Source of the DNA: Anaerolineae bacterium
GTDB lineage: Bacteria > Chloroflexota > Anaerolineae > Promineifilales > Promineifilaceae
Direction: 5' to 3'
NCBI GenBank assembly: GCA_023384355.1
Contig: JAHDWL010000025.1
Coordinates: 1-46,740 of the forward strand
Length of the DNA: 46,740 nt
The translations under genes were made by a program, and so were the position numbers. Every line of letters starts with the position of its first letter. Position 1 is the stretch's first letter. The notes below the pieces were generated by a model. The model did not search any database, was not told the origin of the DNA, and worked only from the letters and a program-made list of their open reading frames with translations. Shown here piece after piece: positions 24,705 through 34,263 of the stretch.

Positions 24705-26876
24705 CTATAGATCAACCGGCGCGCCGGCTCGCCTCAACCACACCTCCGCCCGATCCGTGTCTCCGGCGGCGGCGAAGTGGCGCGCGATCATGGTGTCGAT
24801 GGAGAACCGCGTGTTCAGGCGGGCGTCCTCCTGGTTGGCGATGAGCCAGTGGGCCACGCGCATGTGCATGGACGCGCGTTCCGCGGGAGCCATGCTGTCA
24901 TAGGTCGCCTCGCGCACCGAGTCCCGGCGGATAAGATACGCTTGCGCTCCGGCAAAGCTGTAGCTGTCATCATTGACCAGGTAATCCTTAAGTTCAAGGC
25001 TCAATATCGCGCCCTCGACGCCCGCCTCCGCGACCTCCTCGGCCGGGATAAGCTCCAGCAGGGCAACATCCCAGCAGAGTGGGCCAAATACGGCCGCGTA
25101 TTGCAAGACCCGGCGTTCCGCGGCCGGCAATCCGGCCAGTTGGGATTCGATCAACTTCACCAGACTCACGGGCAGGACGATGTTTTCAACCCGGTCCATA
25201 TCAACCCGCCATCGCTCGCCGGCGACGATGACGCCGAGGTCAATCAATAGCCGGACCAATTCCTCGATATAAAGTGGGTTGCCACCGGCTTCGGCGACGA
25301 CCAGATCCAGCAGGCGCATCGGCGGGGGCGAGAGCGGGCCGAGAATTTCTGTGGCCATCAACCGGCTGTCCACCGGTGACAGAGGGGGGACATCGAGACG
25401 CTCAACGGGTGAAAAGATATCTTCGCTGTCATCGAGCCAAGGCAGCATCTGCTCAGGGTCGGTGGCGGCGGCCACGGTCGCCAGCCCCAACAATAAAACC
25501 GGTCCTGATTCCCCGTTGCGCACCAGCTGATGAATCAGGTCAAGCGTTTGGTGGTCGGCGCGATTGATGCCTTCCAGGACGACGATGGCCGGTGTGTCGG
25601 CGGTAAGCGTGCGCGACAATGATTCCATCACGGCCAGCGCTTCATCCATCGGGATTAGCGCGGCCGTGCGCGCGTCGAGGAGATTTTTTACCAACTCGAT
25701 CGTCGGCCCAAGAATGCCCGTTGTTTCGACCGACCTCGCAATATCGTCCGGCTTCGATAGCCCGCGCCGGAGCTTGTGTTCGACGAGGTACCGGCTGTCC
25801 TGTGGCCGGATCGAGAACCGGCGCGAAAACAAGTCCCGCAGCAGCGCGTAGGGAAGATCGGGGAACGCGCCTTGCGTGCCGGCGCGCAGGATAACGGGCG
25901 AGCTGCCCAGCAAGCGGGCTTGTCGTTCAAATTCATGGACGAGGCGGGATTTTCCAGCTCCCGGCGCGCCGACTATCGTCACCAGTTGCGGCATCCGGCT
26001 GTCGGTCGCCGTTTGCAGGGCCATTTGCAGTCGATCCAGCAGCTCTGTCCGCCCGACCAGCCGGGTGACCTTGCCGGCCACTGTTCCCGGCGTGTAGCCG
26101 GACTCGACGCGACGCTCGGAGTCTACCAGAAACAGGTCATCCTCTTCCCGCGTCGCGGCGACAGATTCCGGCCCAGCGATGAAGTTGAAACGATTGTGAG
26201 ACGAACGGCGGGCTGCTTGCGACGTGAGCACACCGCCCTCCGGAGCCAGCTTCTCAAGACGCCGCGCCGTCACGACCGTGTCGCCTACGGCCGTTGTCCG
26301 TCCGGAGGGAGCTGCCGGGCTGCCGGGCGCGTGGGCGAAGTAGACCGGCCCGCTATGGACACCGATCCGCATCCGCGGTCCAGGCCATTCGGTCGCCCAG
26401 GATTCATCGCCAGGTGAGGTGGCCGCATGGCGCGCCCGCTCGTTGAACAGCTCCAGTTCCTGCTGCATCGACAAGGCAGCATGAAGTGCGCGGGCGGCAT
26501 CACCCTGTCGGGGTTGAGGCAGCCCGAACAGGGCCATGAGACTGTCACCGGCGTGCTGGTCGATTTGCCCTCCCCAGGCATGAATTACGGCGTCCAGCAC
26601 ATTCCACATAGCGTTAATGGCTGAGCGCACCCGTTCGACGTCCATGCGTTCCGACAGCGCTGTATAGCCGGAGAGATCGGCGACGAGGACAGCCAGATGA
26701 GGCCGGGTCTGGTCGCCGGGTTCCTGCTGAATCCGGACCAGCTTTTCGCGCAGGACGAGAAGGACCGTGTCGACAGCCTGTTGCAGTGGCTGGTCGTTGC
26801 CGACTCGCCCACGCTGCGCCTCCAATGTGGCGATGGCCTCCACCAGCGACTGGCGGCTAATGTTTGCTTTACCCAC
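24705..26876 (-). CDS. Class III cyclase domain - AAA ATPase regulator, C1-like (protein B)
   Basis: About 723 residues with the same order as the next gene: helical region (1-50), cyclase domain (about 60-255), ATPase with Walker A GAPGAGKS (303-310), and a short helical end without TPRs. Both metal aspartates are kept: Asp67 (VADLSGYTALSE) and Asp111 (HAGDSLMALFG). The substrate Lys is Gln107 and the transition-state Asn is Val202; Thr195 and Arg206 remain. Walker B reads VLEGINRAD, with Gly436 where the paralogue has Asp. I place the start at GTG 26876 because no ATG occurs before the cyclase core and a TATAAT lies 7 bases upstream. An in-frame ATG at 27008 would lie upstream of that -10 box. 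It is first in a two-gene operon with protein A. Confidence 0.85.
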   Translation of the reverse strand: MGKANISRQSLVEAIATLEAQRGRVGNDQPLQQAVDTVLLVLREKLVRIQQEPGDQTRPHLAVLVADLSGYTALSERMDVERVRSAINAMWNVLDAVIHAWGGQIDQHAGDSLMALFGLPQPRQGDAARALHAALSMQQELELFNERARHAATSPGDESWATEWPGPRMRIGVHSGPVYFAHAPGSPAAPSGRTTAVGDTVVTARRLEKLAPEGGVLTSQAARRSSHNRFNFIAGPESVAATREEDDLFLVDSERRVESGYTPGTVAGKVTRLVGRTELLDRLQMALQTATDSRMPQLVTIVGAPGAGKSRLVHEFERQARLLGSSPVILRAGTQGAFPDLPYALLRDLFSRRFSIRPQDSRYLVEHKLRRGLSKPDDIARSVETTGILGPTIELVKNLLDARTAALIPMDEALAVMESLSRTLTADTPAIVVLEGINRADHQTLDLIHQLVRNGESGPVLLLGLATVAAATDPEQMLPWLDDSEDIFSPVERLDVPPLSPVDSRLMATEILGPLSPPPMRLLDLVVAEAGGNPLYIEELVRLLIDLGVIVAGERWRVDMDRVENIVLPVSLVKLIESQLAGLPAAERRVLQYAAVFGPLCWDVALLELIPAEEVAEAGVEGAILSLELKDYLVNDDSYSFAGAQAYLIRRDSVREATYDSMAPAERASMHMRVAHWLIANQEDARLNTRFSIDTMIARHFAAAGDTDRAEVWLRRAGAPVDL

Positions 26877-26883
26877 ACGAGTT

Positions 26884-26889
26884 ATTATA
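26884..26889 (-). promoter_or_regulatory. -10 box positioned for a leaderless GTG start of protein B
   Basis: Consensus TATAAT on the minus strand, exactly 7 bases before the GTG at 26876, with no Shine-Dalgarno in between. No clear -35 is visible. Confidence 0.5.
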
Positions 26890-27023
26890 TAAATAGCCGC
26901 GCCTGCACGCGAACCCGCAACGGGCGTTCGGGCCGGATGGAGTCGGCCGGGAACGAGGACTGACCGACAGGTGACCTTTAACGCCGGACACTGCGAGGTA
27001 TTCCCCAATACCAGTTTGAAATT

Positions 27024-30000
27024 ATGAAGCTGCGCAAACTCACCCTTCAGGGGTATAAAACGTTCGCGTCAAAGACGGAATTTGTCTTTGACAGCGGCAT
27101 CACGGCCATCGTCGGGCCAAACGGCAGCGGCAAGAGCAATATCGCCGACGCCCTGCGCTGGGTGCTGGGCGAGCAGAGTTACGGCACGCTGCGCGCCCGT
27201 CGTTCGGCCGATATGATCTTCGCCGGTAGCCAGCAGCGCGCCCGCGCGGGGATGGCCCAGGCGACGATCACCCTCGACAACAGCGACGGCTGGCTGCCTA
27301 TCGATTTCACCGAGGTCGAGATCGCGCGTCGCTCCTTCCGCTCCGGAGAGAATGAGTATCTGATCAACGGCCAGCAGGTGCGGTTGAAGGACGTGGCTGA
27401 TCTGCTGGCCACCAGCGGGCTGGCCGAGCGAACCTACACGATCATCGGTCAGGGGCTTGTCGATCAGGCCCTCTCGCTGCGTTCCGATGAGCGCCGGGCG
27501 CTGTTCGAGGAGGCGGCGGGCATCACGCATTACAAGGCGCGTCGCGCGGAAACGCTGCGGAGGCTGGAGGAAACCCAGCGCAATCTCCAGCGCGTTCACG
27601 ATATCCTGGAGGAACTCCGTCCACGGGTGGCATCGCTGCGACGGCAGGCTACCCGCACCCGTAACTTCGAGCAGATCTCGGCCGACCTGCGGGAACTACT
27701 GCGCGTTTGGTACGGCTACAAGTGGGAACAGGCCAAGGTGGATCTGCGGTCGGCGCGACTGGCTGCGGCGGCGGCCGAGAGCGCATGGTCGGCTGCCCGG
27801 GACAAGCTGCTCGCCCACCAGAGCCGCATGGATGAGGCCCAGGGACGACTGGCCCAGGCCCAACAGCGGGCGGCCGTCCTCCAGGCGGATCGCGACCGGC
27901 TGCGCCAGGAAGTTGAAGCCGCCCGGCGCGATCAGGCCATCTACCGCGAGCGGCGCAATTCGCTCAGGCAACAGATCGAAGAGGCCGAAAGCGAGCTGCC
28001 GCTGCTGGAAAGCGCGGCGAACACGGCGTTGGCCGAGGTTGAGGCGGCCACGGTCGATCTGAAGGCTGCCCAGGATGACCTCCACGCGCAGCAAGCCCAC
28101 CTGCAGGAGTTCCGGACTGTCTTCGAGAGCCGACGGGCGGAAATAGCGACGCGCCAGGCCGAGGTGCAACGCGTCGAGGTGGAGCAGCGCCAGACGCAGA
28201 ACGCTCTGGCCCAGGCTCAGGGACAACTGGAGCAGTTGCGCGTCCGGCTCGGCGAGTTGCGGAGCGATGCGGAACCGGTGGCAATTGACGGGGCGACGGA
28301 TGAGACGATTGCCACGCTGGAGGCGACGGCCGGCACCGCGCGCAATGAGGTTATTCGCCTGCAATCTTCGCGCAACGACGGCAACCGCGCCCGCAGCGCG
28401 GACATAAACCGGCTCAAGGATCTGCGTCGGGCGCTGCGCGACGCCGAGCAGCAGTTGAACCGTGTCCGTAACGACATTGCCCGGCAAGAGGAGCGCGTCG
28501 CCCAGCTGAACCGGCAGGGGCAGCGCGCCATCGACCTTGAACCAGAGCGCGTTATCGGCCGGCTGGCGTCGCTGGTGCGGATTCCGCCGGAACACGAGAC
28601 GGCCGTGGTGGCCGCGCTCGGCGACCGTCTTGCGGCCTGGCTGGTGACGGATAGCGACGGCTTGTGGCGGGCGGTGGCCAAAGCTCGCGCCGGCCGCGAC
28701 GGCAGTGAGGCGCGCCTGTCTCTGGTGGCCGGAGACGTGCCGCCGCCAATCAACGCCCGGCCGGATATCTCCGGCGAGTCGGGCGCTATAGGCTGGGCGA
28801 GCGACCGGATTGCGGCAGACGGCGCGGGTGCGGCCCTCGTTGGGCGCTTGCTGGGTAACGTCCTGCTGGTTGATGACGCGGCCACGGCTTACCGTCTGGC
28901 GACCGGCTGGCCGCCGGGCTATGTCGCCGTCGCGCCGGACGGCCTTCTCGTCTACGGCGGTGGACTGGTCGAGGTCAGCCCCGGCTCCGGCAGCAACATC
29001 CTGTCCGTCGAGACCCGTCGCCGCGAGGAGGCGAGCCGCCTCGACGGGATGCGGGCCGATCTGGCCCGGCGCGAAAATGAACTCGCCGGGCAGCAAAAAG
29101 CGATAGACGCGCTGCAGGAAGCGGTCGACGAACGTGCCGACGAGGAGCGGCAATTGGTCCGGCTGGAGGCGGAAGCGAGCCGGCAACTCAATGACGCCCG
29201 GCAGCAACTCGACCGGTTGCGGCAGCAACGGGAGTTCGTCGCCCGGCAACAAAATGAACGAGCCACGGCCCGAGCTCAGGCGGAGGCACGCATCGGTCAG
29301 GCGGAAACGACTATCGCCCGGCAAACCGAGCGCCTGCAGACGCTCGAACAGGCCCTCGAGAGCGCCCGTCAGGCGTTGGCGCTGCTGCCTACCGGCGAGA
29401 TTGAGCAGCAGCAACAAAGCCTGCGCCAGTCGCTGGGGGTGGCCCAGACCATCCTTGCCGGCCAACAGGCGGTCGTGGACAGCCGCCGCGCTACGCTCAG
29501 CCAGAGCGAAGGGCAGTTGAACCGCGTGCGCCGGCGGCTGGATGCGTTGCGCGACCAACTCGCCGGCCTCGGCCGCGAAGAGGACGAGGCGAAAACCACC
29601 GTCCTGGAGCGCCAACTGGCCGAGGTTGAAGCTCCGTTGGCCCCCCTGCTGGCGTCGATGGAGACCGATCGCGGCCTCCTGGGGCGATTGCAGGCCGATT
29701 CGGCCGGGCTACAGCGACATGCTCACGAGTTGGAAACCCAATTCACCCAGACTCGCATCCGCCAGACCCAGCACGAGAACCAGAGCGAGGGCTTGCAAGA
29801 GCGCATCCGGACCGATCTGGGGCTGGTGTCGCTGGATTTCGACGCCGAGCAGACCGGCGCGACCCCGTTGCCCATGCACGAGGTGGTCGAGAGGCTCCCC
29901 GCCGTTGTCGAGTTGCCGCCCGATATCGAGGAGAACATCCATCATTTCCGCGGCCAACTCCAGCGCATGGGGCCAATCAATCCCGACGCGCCGGCCGAGC

Positions 30001-30578
30001 TGGCGACGACCGAGGAGCGGTTTGAGTTCCTGTCACAGCAGGTGACCGACCTAACGGAGACAGACGCGCAGTTGCGCGGCGTCATCGCCGAGCTGGACGA
30101 ATTGACCTCGAAGGCGTTCGCCAAAACAGTCGAGGAGGTCAACGGCATTTTCGACGGCATGTTCCAACAACTGTTCGGCGGCGGTTCGGGGCGGCTGGTG
30201 ATGACCGACCCCGACGATCCGACCAGCAGCGGCGTGGAGATCATCGCCCGGCTGCCCAACCGGCGCGAGCAGGGTCTTGCGCTGCTTTCCGGTGGCGAGC
30301 GATCATTAACGGCTGCCGCGCTGATCTTCTCGCTGCTCAAGGTCGCGCCGCCGCCCTTCTGTGTGCTCGACGAGGTGGACGCCGCCCTCGACGAGGCCAA
30401 CGTCAACCGCTTCCGGGACGCGCTGCGCGAGCTTGGCCGGCAGACCCAGTTTATCCTGATCACCCACAACCGCGGCACCGTCCAGGCGGCACAGACCCTT
30501 TACGGGGTCAGCATGCAGCCGGACAGTTCCAGCCAGATTATCTCCATCAAGCCGGAAGAGTATCTGCATCGCGCCTGA
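27024..30578 (+). CDS. smc: Chromosome segregation protein SMC
   Basis: A 1184-residue SMC ATPase, the normal family length. The N-terminal head has Walker A GPNGSGKS (31-38) in the context [18 protein letters not shown]. Long coiled coils follow at about 170-500 and 655-1000, with a hinge at about 507-650. The C-terminal head has signature [11 protein letters not shown] and Walker [20 protein letters not shown] dimerises and, with ScpA/ScpB, compacts and separates sister chromosomes. No scp gene is in the window. It is divergent from the cyclase operon, with 147 bases between, and no strong ribosome site precedes its ATG. Confidence 0.97.
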   Translation: MKLRKLTLQGYKTFASKTEFVFDSGITAIVGPNGSGKSNIADALRWVLGEQSYGTLRARRSADMIFAGSQQRARAGMAQATITLDNSDGWLPIDFTEVEIARRSFRSGENEYLINGQQVRLKDVADLLATSGLAERTYTIIGQGLVDQALSLRSDERRALFEEAAGITHYKARRAETLRRLEETQRNLQRVHDILEELRPRVASLRRQATRTRNFEQISADLRELLRVWYGYKWEQAKVDLRSARLAAAAAESAWSAARDKLLAHQSRMDEAQGRLAQAQQRAAVLQADRDRLRQEVEAARRDQAIYRERRNSLRQQIEEAESELPLLESAANTALAEVEAATVDLKAAQDDLHAQQAHLQEFRTVFESRRAEIATRQAEVQRVEVEQRQTQNALAQAQGQLEQLRVRLGELRSDAEPVAIDGATDETIATLEATAGTARNEVIRLQSSRNDGNRARSADINRLKDLRRALRDAEQQLNRVRNDIARQEERVAQLNRQGQRAIDLEPERVIGRLASLVRIPPEHETAVVAALGDRLAAWLVTDSDGLWRAVAKARAGRDGSEARLSLVAGDVPPPINARPDISGESGAIGWASDRIAADGAGAALVGRLLGNVLLVDDAATAYRLATGWPPGYVAVAPDGLLVYGGGLVEVSPGSGSNILSVETRRREEASRLDGMRADLARRENELAGQQKAIDALQEAVDERADEERQLVRLEAEASRQLNDARQQLDRLRQQREFVARQQNERATARAQAEARIGQAETTIARQTERLQTLEQALESARQALALLPTGEIEQQQQSLRQSLGVAQTILAGQQAVVDSRRATLSQSEGQLNRVRRRLDALRDQLAGLGREEDEAKTTVLERQLAEVEAPLAPLLASMETDRGLLGRLQADSAGLQRHAHELETQFTQTRIRQTQHENQSEGLQERIRTDLGLVSLDFDAEQTGATPLPMHEVVERLPAVVELPPDIEENIHHFRGQLQRMGPINPDAPAELATTEERFEFLSQQVTDLTETDAQLRGVIAELDELTSKAFAKTVEEVNGIFDGMFQQLFGGGSGRLVMTDPDDPTSSGVEIIARLPNRREQGLALLSGGERSLTAAALIFSLLKVAPPPFCVLDEVDAALDEANVNRFRDALRELGRQTQFILITHNRGTVQAAQTLYGVSMQPDSSSQIISIKPEEYLHRA

Positions 30579-30593
30579 GCCGCCGCGGTTTGA

Positions 30594-30622
30594 TTGCCGC
30601 CGCGCCGCCCCTCCCTTATAAT
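30594..30622 (+). promoter_or_regulatory. tpiA promoter
   Basis: TTGCCG (30594-30599), a 17-base spacer, and consensus TATAAT (30617-30622). Transcription would start near 30629, leaving a leader of about 150 bases before tpiA. Confidence 0.75.
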
Positions 30623-30781
30623 CATGAGTGTTGCACGGGCGGGCAACGGAGGAGTTCGCATCAGGGTTCGCTCCCGCGTCGTTTCCGCCCTGTCATTCCA
30701 AACGATATATCCCGGCCGCGAGTTTCCCGGCTGTTGCCCGGAATTTCGCGCCGAACAGATCCATTCCAAGACGGAGAAACC

Positions 30782-31537
30782 ATGCGTACCCCATTTGTTG
30801 CCGGAAACTGGAAAATGAACAAGACGGTCGATGCGGCCGTGGCTTTTGTGCGTGAGGTTGGGCCGGAGCTGAACGCCATTCGCGGTATCGACATCGCGGT
30901 CTGCCCACCCTTCATCGCTATCCCCGCCGTAGCCCAGGCTCTGGCCGGAACCCGGATCGGCGTCGGCGCGCAAAATATGTATTACGAAGTCAGCGGCGCT
31001 TACACCGGCGAGGTCTCTCCCGCCATGCTCCAGGGGCTGTGCCGCTACGTCATACTGGGCCATTCCGAGCGTCGCGCCATCTTCGGCGAGACGGACGAGG
31101 GCGTCAACAGGAAGGTCAAGGCCGCGCTGGAGCATAACCTGACCCCCATCGTGTGTGTCGGCGAGAGCCTGGCCCAGAACGAGGCGGGCGAGACCCAATC
31201 CTTCGTCAGCGGACAGGTGCGGGCCGCTTTCGCCGGCCTGAACGACTGGCAGGCGGCCGTGTGCGTCGTCGCCTACGAACCCATCTGGGCCATCGGCACC
31301 GGCCGTTCGGCCACGGCCCCACAGGCGGGCGATATCATCCGCACCAGCGTCCGTGACGTGCTGGCTGACATGTTCGGCAACGACACGGCCCAGGCCATCC
31401 GCATCCAGTATGGCGGCAGCGTTACCGAGGACAATATCGCCGATTACATGCGCCAGCCCGACATCGACGGCGCGCTGGTCGGCGGCGCTTCGCTTAAACC
31501 GACCTTCGTCAAGCTCGTCCGTTCGGCCGTCGTCTGA
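30782..31537 (+). CDS. tpiA: Triose-phosphate isomerase
   Basis: A 251-residue TIM-barrel enzyme interconverting dihydroxyacetone phosphate and glyceraldehyde 3-phosphate in glycolysis. It has substrate Lys in GNWKMN (Lys11), electrophile His in ILGHSERR, catalytic Glu in [12 protein letters not shown], and the phosphate loop GGSV with the following GGASL. The ATG at 30782 is preceded by GACGGAGAAA. An open frame continues upstream to about 30590 but has no TIM homology. The M50-like gene follows after 14 bases and could share its transcript. Confidence 0.98.
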   Translation: MRTPFVAGNWKMNKTVDAAVAFVREVGPELNAIRGIDIAVCPPFIAIPAVAQALAGTRIGVGAQNMYYEVSGAYTGEVSPAMLQGLCRYVILGHSERRAIFGETDEGVNRKVKAALEHNLTPIVCVGESLAQNEAGETQSFVSGQVRAAFAGLNDWQAAVCVVAYEPIWAIGTGRSATAPQAGDIIRTSVRDVLADMFGNDTAQAIRIQYGGSVTEDNIADYMRQPDIDGALVGGASLKPTFVKLVRSAVV

Positions 31538-31551
31538 CGGCCATCCTGCCG

Positions 31552-32352
31552 ATGAACGATCTGCTGATGCCCGTGCTCTGGGCGGCCTTGGGGCTGATTG
31601 TCCTGCTGTTCATGCAGCGCTGGATTCATGCCCATCTGCACGGCGTCAGTTTGCTGCTCGTCGGCCGCCCGGAGTGGGCGGTCATCGTTTACGCCGTCGT
31701 CCTTTTTCCGGGGGTATTGCTGCACGAGGCCAGCCATTGGCTGGCGGCGACGTTTCTGGGAGTGCGCACCGGCGGCGTTTCCCTGTTGCCGCGCCGCCAA
31801 CCGGACGGATCGTTGCAATTGGGCTATGTGGAGTATTACAAAGGGCCACGCGTCGGCCCCATCCGCGAGAGCCTGATCGGCGCGGCTCCGCTGGTCAGCG
31901 GGACTGCGGCCATCCTGCTCATCGGCTACCACGTGTTCAGCGTCACGAGTCTGGCCGACGCCATTCGCACCGGCGACGTGACCATCCTGACCGAGGCGAT
32001 GGTCCAGTTGCTCGCCGTGCCCAATTTTCTTGTCTGGCTCTATCTTCTTTTCGCCATCAGTAACGCGATGCTGCCGAGCCGCTCCGATCGCCACGCCTGG
32101 CCGGCGTTTCTCGCGATCGTGGCGGTCTTCACGGCTGTTATCGCCTTTCTGGCGCAGGGGACGTCGCTATTCGGCAGCCTGGCTCGTCCTGTGTCTGTCC
32201 TGTTCGGCTATCTGGGGACGGCTTTCTCAATCGCCATTGCCGTCAACCTCGTTTGCATCGGCGTCATTGCCCTTGCCGAATGGATTCTCGGCCGCATCCG
32301 AGGGGCCAGCGTCGTCTATGGTCGCGGGGCCAAAGAGGAACCAACCACCTGA
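31552..32352 (+). CDS. M50-like (site-2 protease type) membrane metalloprotease
   Basis: A 266-residue polytopic membrane protein with about six TM helices. An HEASH (HExxH) zinc motif at residues 58-62 lies at the end of the second TM segment (FPGVLLHEASHWLAATFLGV). Conserved-looking loops RRQPDGSLQLGYVE and LIGAAPLVSG follow. A segment FAISNAMLPSRSD may carry the third metal ligand, in the position of the NPDG/LDG motif of site-2 proteases, though the canonical motif is absent. Intramembrane proteolysis of an unknown substrate is likely but unproven. There is no clear ribosome site; it lies just after tpiA. Confidence 0.75.
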   Translation: MNDLLMPVLWAALGLIVLLFMQRWIHAHLHGVSLLLVGRPEWAVIVYAVVLFPGVLLHEASHWLAATFLGVRTGGVSLLPRRQPDGSLQLGYVEYYKGPRVGPIRESLIGAAPLVSGTAAILLIGYHVFSVTSLADAIRTGDVTILTEAMVQLLAVPNFLVWLYLLFAISNAMLPSRSDRHAWPAFLAIVAVFTAVIAFLAQGTSLFGSLARPVSVLFGYLGTAFSIAIAVNLVCIGVIALAEWILGRIRGASVVYGRGAKEEPTT

Positions 32353-32370
32353 ATCAGGGAGAATTGCTCC

Positions 32371-32880
32371 ATGCAGCCAAGCGTGCGCACCATCCTGGCC
32401 ACAACCGAAATATTCGACAATTTCAACGACACCCAACTGACGCTGGTGGCCGCCCTGTGCACACCCGTGGTCTATGGTCAGGGACATGTCCTCCTGTCCG
32501 AGAACGAAGAATCGGATGAGATGTACGTCATCGGCCGCGGCGGGGTCGAGGTGATGGTCAACCCCTCGGCCGTCGGGGCGTCGGGGATCCAGGAGGCGAT
32601 GGAACCGGTCGTCCTGACCGAGCTGAGACAGGGCCAGATTGTCGGCGAGGTGGCGCTGGTCGATCAGGGGGTGCGCTCGGCTACCATTCGGGTCAGTCGC
32701 GATGACACGCTCCTCCTGCGCCTGCGTCGTGACCAGTTGATGCGGCTGTGCGAGACGTATCCTGTGCTGGGTTACAAGCTGATGCGTAATCTGGCCTCGG
32801 AACTGGCGACAAAGATACGCAATACCGACTGGCTCGTGCGCCAGTATCAGTTACGTTTGCAATCAGATGAAAACACCTGA
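32371..32880 (+). CDS. Cyclic-nucleotide-binding domain protein without DNA-binding domain
   Basis: A 169-residue protein made of one CRP/PKA-type cNMP-binding domain plus a C-terminal helix. The phosphate-binding cassette reads VGEVALVDQGVRSATIRV, with Glu93 (ribose contact) and Arg102 (cyclic phosphate contact) kept, so it should be able to bind cAMP or cGMP. No helix-turn-helix follows, so it is not a transcription factor by itself. An insertion (about 64-82) lengthens one loop. An AGGGAG ribosome site precedes the ATG, 18 bases after the M50-like gene, suggesting cotranscription. It could be an effector for the cyclase pair at 21.5-26.9 kb, which is an inference from proximity. Confidence 0.88.
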   Translation: MQPSVRTILATTEIFDNFNDTQLTLVAALCTPVVYGQGHVLLSENEESDEMYVIGRGGVEVMVNPSAVGASGIQEAMEPVVLTELRQGQIVGEVALVDQGVRSATIRVSRDDTLLLRLRRDQLMRLCETYPVLGYKLMRNLASELATKIRNTDWLVRQYQLRLQSDENT

Positions 32881-32922
32881 CAGGTTCATGGCAACAGTAA
32901 ACTACTTGCCCAACTGAACCTG
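32875..32922. repeat. Nested inverted repeats after the cNMP-binding gene
   Basis: ACCTG-A-CAGGT (32875-32885) covers the stop codon. CAGGTTCA (32881-32888) pairs with TGAACCTG (32915-32922) across 26 bases. The word AACACCTGACAG (32872-32883) also forms the arm of the nrfA terminator. This is a possible terminator or small dispersed repeat. Confidence 0.45.
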
Positions 32923-32964
32923 CCGGGTAGGTACCTTGCGGCCATTCGTCATTAACGAGGATCT

Positions 32965-34263
32965 ATGCGCGTAGGAATGGTGTCGGCGACCTATGACCCG
33001 TCCGTGGTCAATGGGGCGGTGCGGATGGTCACGCTCTACAAGGAGCGTCTGGAAGCGCTGGGGCACGAGGTCACCATCTTCACCCTCGGCGAAGCGGAGG
33101 AGTCCGACAGGGAGGCGCGCATCGTCCGCTCACCCGGCTTGCGGCTGGGAAGCTACGGTTATTACCTCAGCATGGGCTACACCCGCGAAGCTCAGGCGCT
33201 GCTGGGCCGGATGGATATCGTCCATTGCCACCATCTCATGATGAGCGTGGAGATGGCCCATCGCTACGTCAACTGCCCCATCGTATATACGAACCATACG
33301 CGATACGACCTGTACACCGGCACATATACCCCGCTGCCCCAACCGGCGGCCGACGCGATCATGCGCCAGGTCTGGCCGGAGTTCACCGACCTGGCTGACG
33401 TGGTCATCGCGCCGTCGGAAAGTGTGCGGCGGGTTTTGCTGGAGTTCGGCGTCCGCGCTCGAATCGTGGTGATCGAAAACGGCATTGTCCTGGAGCCGTT
33501 TCTGCGGCCGCGCCGGCCACGCACCAAGGCCGATTTTGATTTGCCGGAGTCGGCGCGGCTGCTGGTCTACGTCGGTCGACTGGCCGAGGAAAAGAATCTG
33601 GATGTTCTCCTGCGGCAATTTGCCGTCGCGCGCCAGCTCATCCCGGAGCTTTGTCTGGTCGTCATCGGCAAGGGGCCGCAAGAGGCAGAGTTACGCGGGA
33701 TTGCCGGCGAATTGGGCGTCGATGACGCGGTCCAGTTCCTCGGCGTCGTGCCCTATGAGGAGATCCCCGATTGGCTGGCGGCGGCCGACGCCTTCGTCAC
33801 CGCTTCCACCAGCGAGGTGCACCCGCTGACGGTCATCGAAGCCATGGCTGCCGGCAAACCGGTGGCCGCCGTGCGTTCGCCCGGCATTCTGGATTCCGTC
33901 GAGTCAGGCGTCACCGGCTATTTGACCAACACGCCGGAAGGTCTCGATGCGGCCATTGTGGCCCTGATGTCTGATCCGGCGCGGACGCAAGCCATGGGCA
34001 GTGCAGCGCGGCAGGCCAGCATGCGCTATGATATCGACCTTACCGTGGACAAGACCGTGAAACTTTACGAGGAACTCCTTTCCACCCGCCCCGATATCGA
34101 CCGCGAGCAACCACACGGCCGTTGGCTGAAGCGGACGGAAAAATGGAGCGCGTTGCTCGACCAGCTGGCCGATATGGTTCGTCCGTCCGACGAGGCTGAT
34201 GCGGCCGGGCGGTCATGGTGGCCTCGGGGAGCGCCCGGCCCCCGGAAGCAGTCCGATGGCTGA
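32965..34263 (+). CDS. GT4-family glycosyltransferase
   Basis: A 432-residue GT-B enzyme of the glycosyltransferase 4 family. The N-terminal domain starts MRVGMVSATYDP and contains HCHHLMMS and IVYTNHTRYDLYTGTY, resembling 1,2-diacylglycerol glucosyltransferases and related 1,2-retaining enzymes. The C-terminal donor site shows YVGRLAEEKNLDVLL, VIGKGPQEAELR and the EX7E motif in STSEVHPLTVIEAMAAG. It may make membrane glycolipids or surface polysaccharide. A Ser/Arg/Pro-rich tail follows residue 385. Its stop overlaps the yraN start by 8 bases. Confidence 0.9.
   Translation: MRVGMVSATYDPSVVNGAVRMVTLYKERLEALGHEVTIFTLGEAEESDREARIVRSPGLRLGSYGYYLSMGYTREAQALLGRMDIVHCHHLMMSVEMAHRYVNCPIVYTNHTRYDLYTGTYTPLPQPAADAIMRQVWPEFTDLADVVIAPSESVRRVLLEFGVRARIVVIENGIVLEPFLRPRRPRTKADFDLPESARLLVYVGRLAEEKNLDVLLRQFAVARQLIPELCLVVIGKGPQEAELRGIAGELGVDDAVQFLGVVPYEEIPDWLAAADAFVTASTSEVHPLTVIEAMAAGKPVAAVRSPGILDSVESGVTGYLTNTPEGLDAAIVALMSDPARTQAMGSAARQASMRYDIDLTVDKTVKLYEELLSTRPDIDREQPHGRWLKRTEKWSALLDQLADMVRPSDEADAAGRSWWPRGAPGPRKQSDG

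Noticed and set aside
27696-29615. A 639-codon open frame on the minus strand inside smc
   Set aside because: It is antisense to the SMC coiled coil and hinge, has no ribosome site or recognisable domain, and long antisense frames are expected at this GC content.
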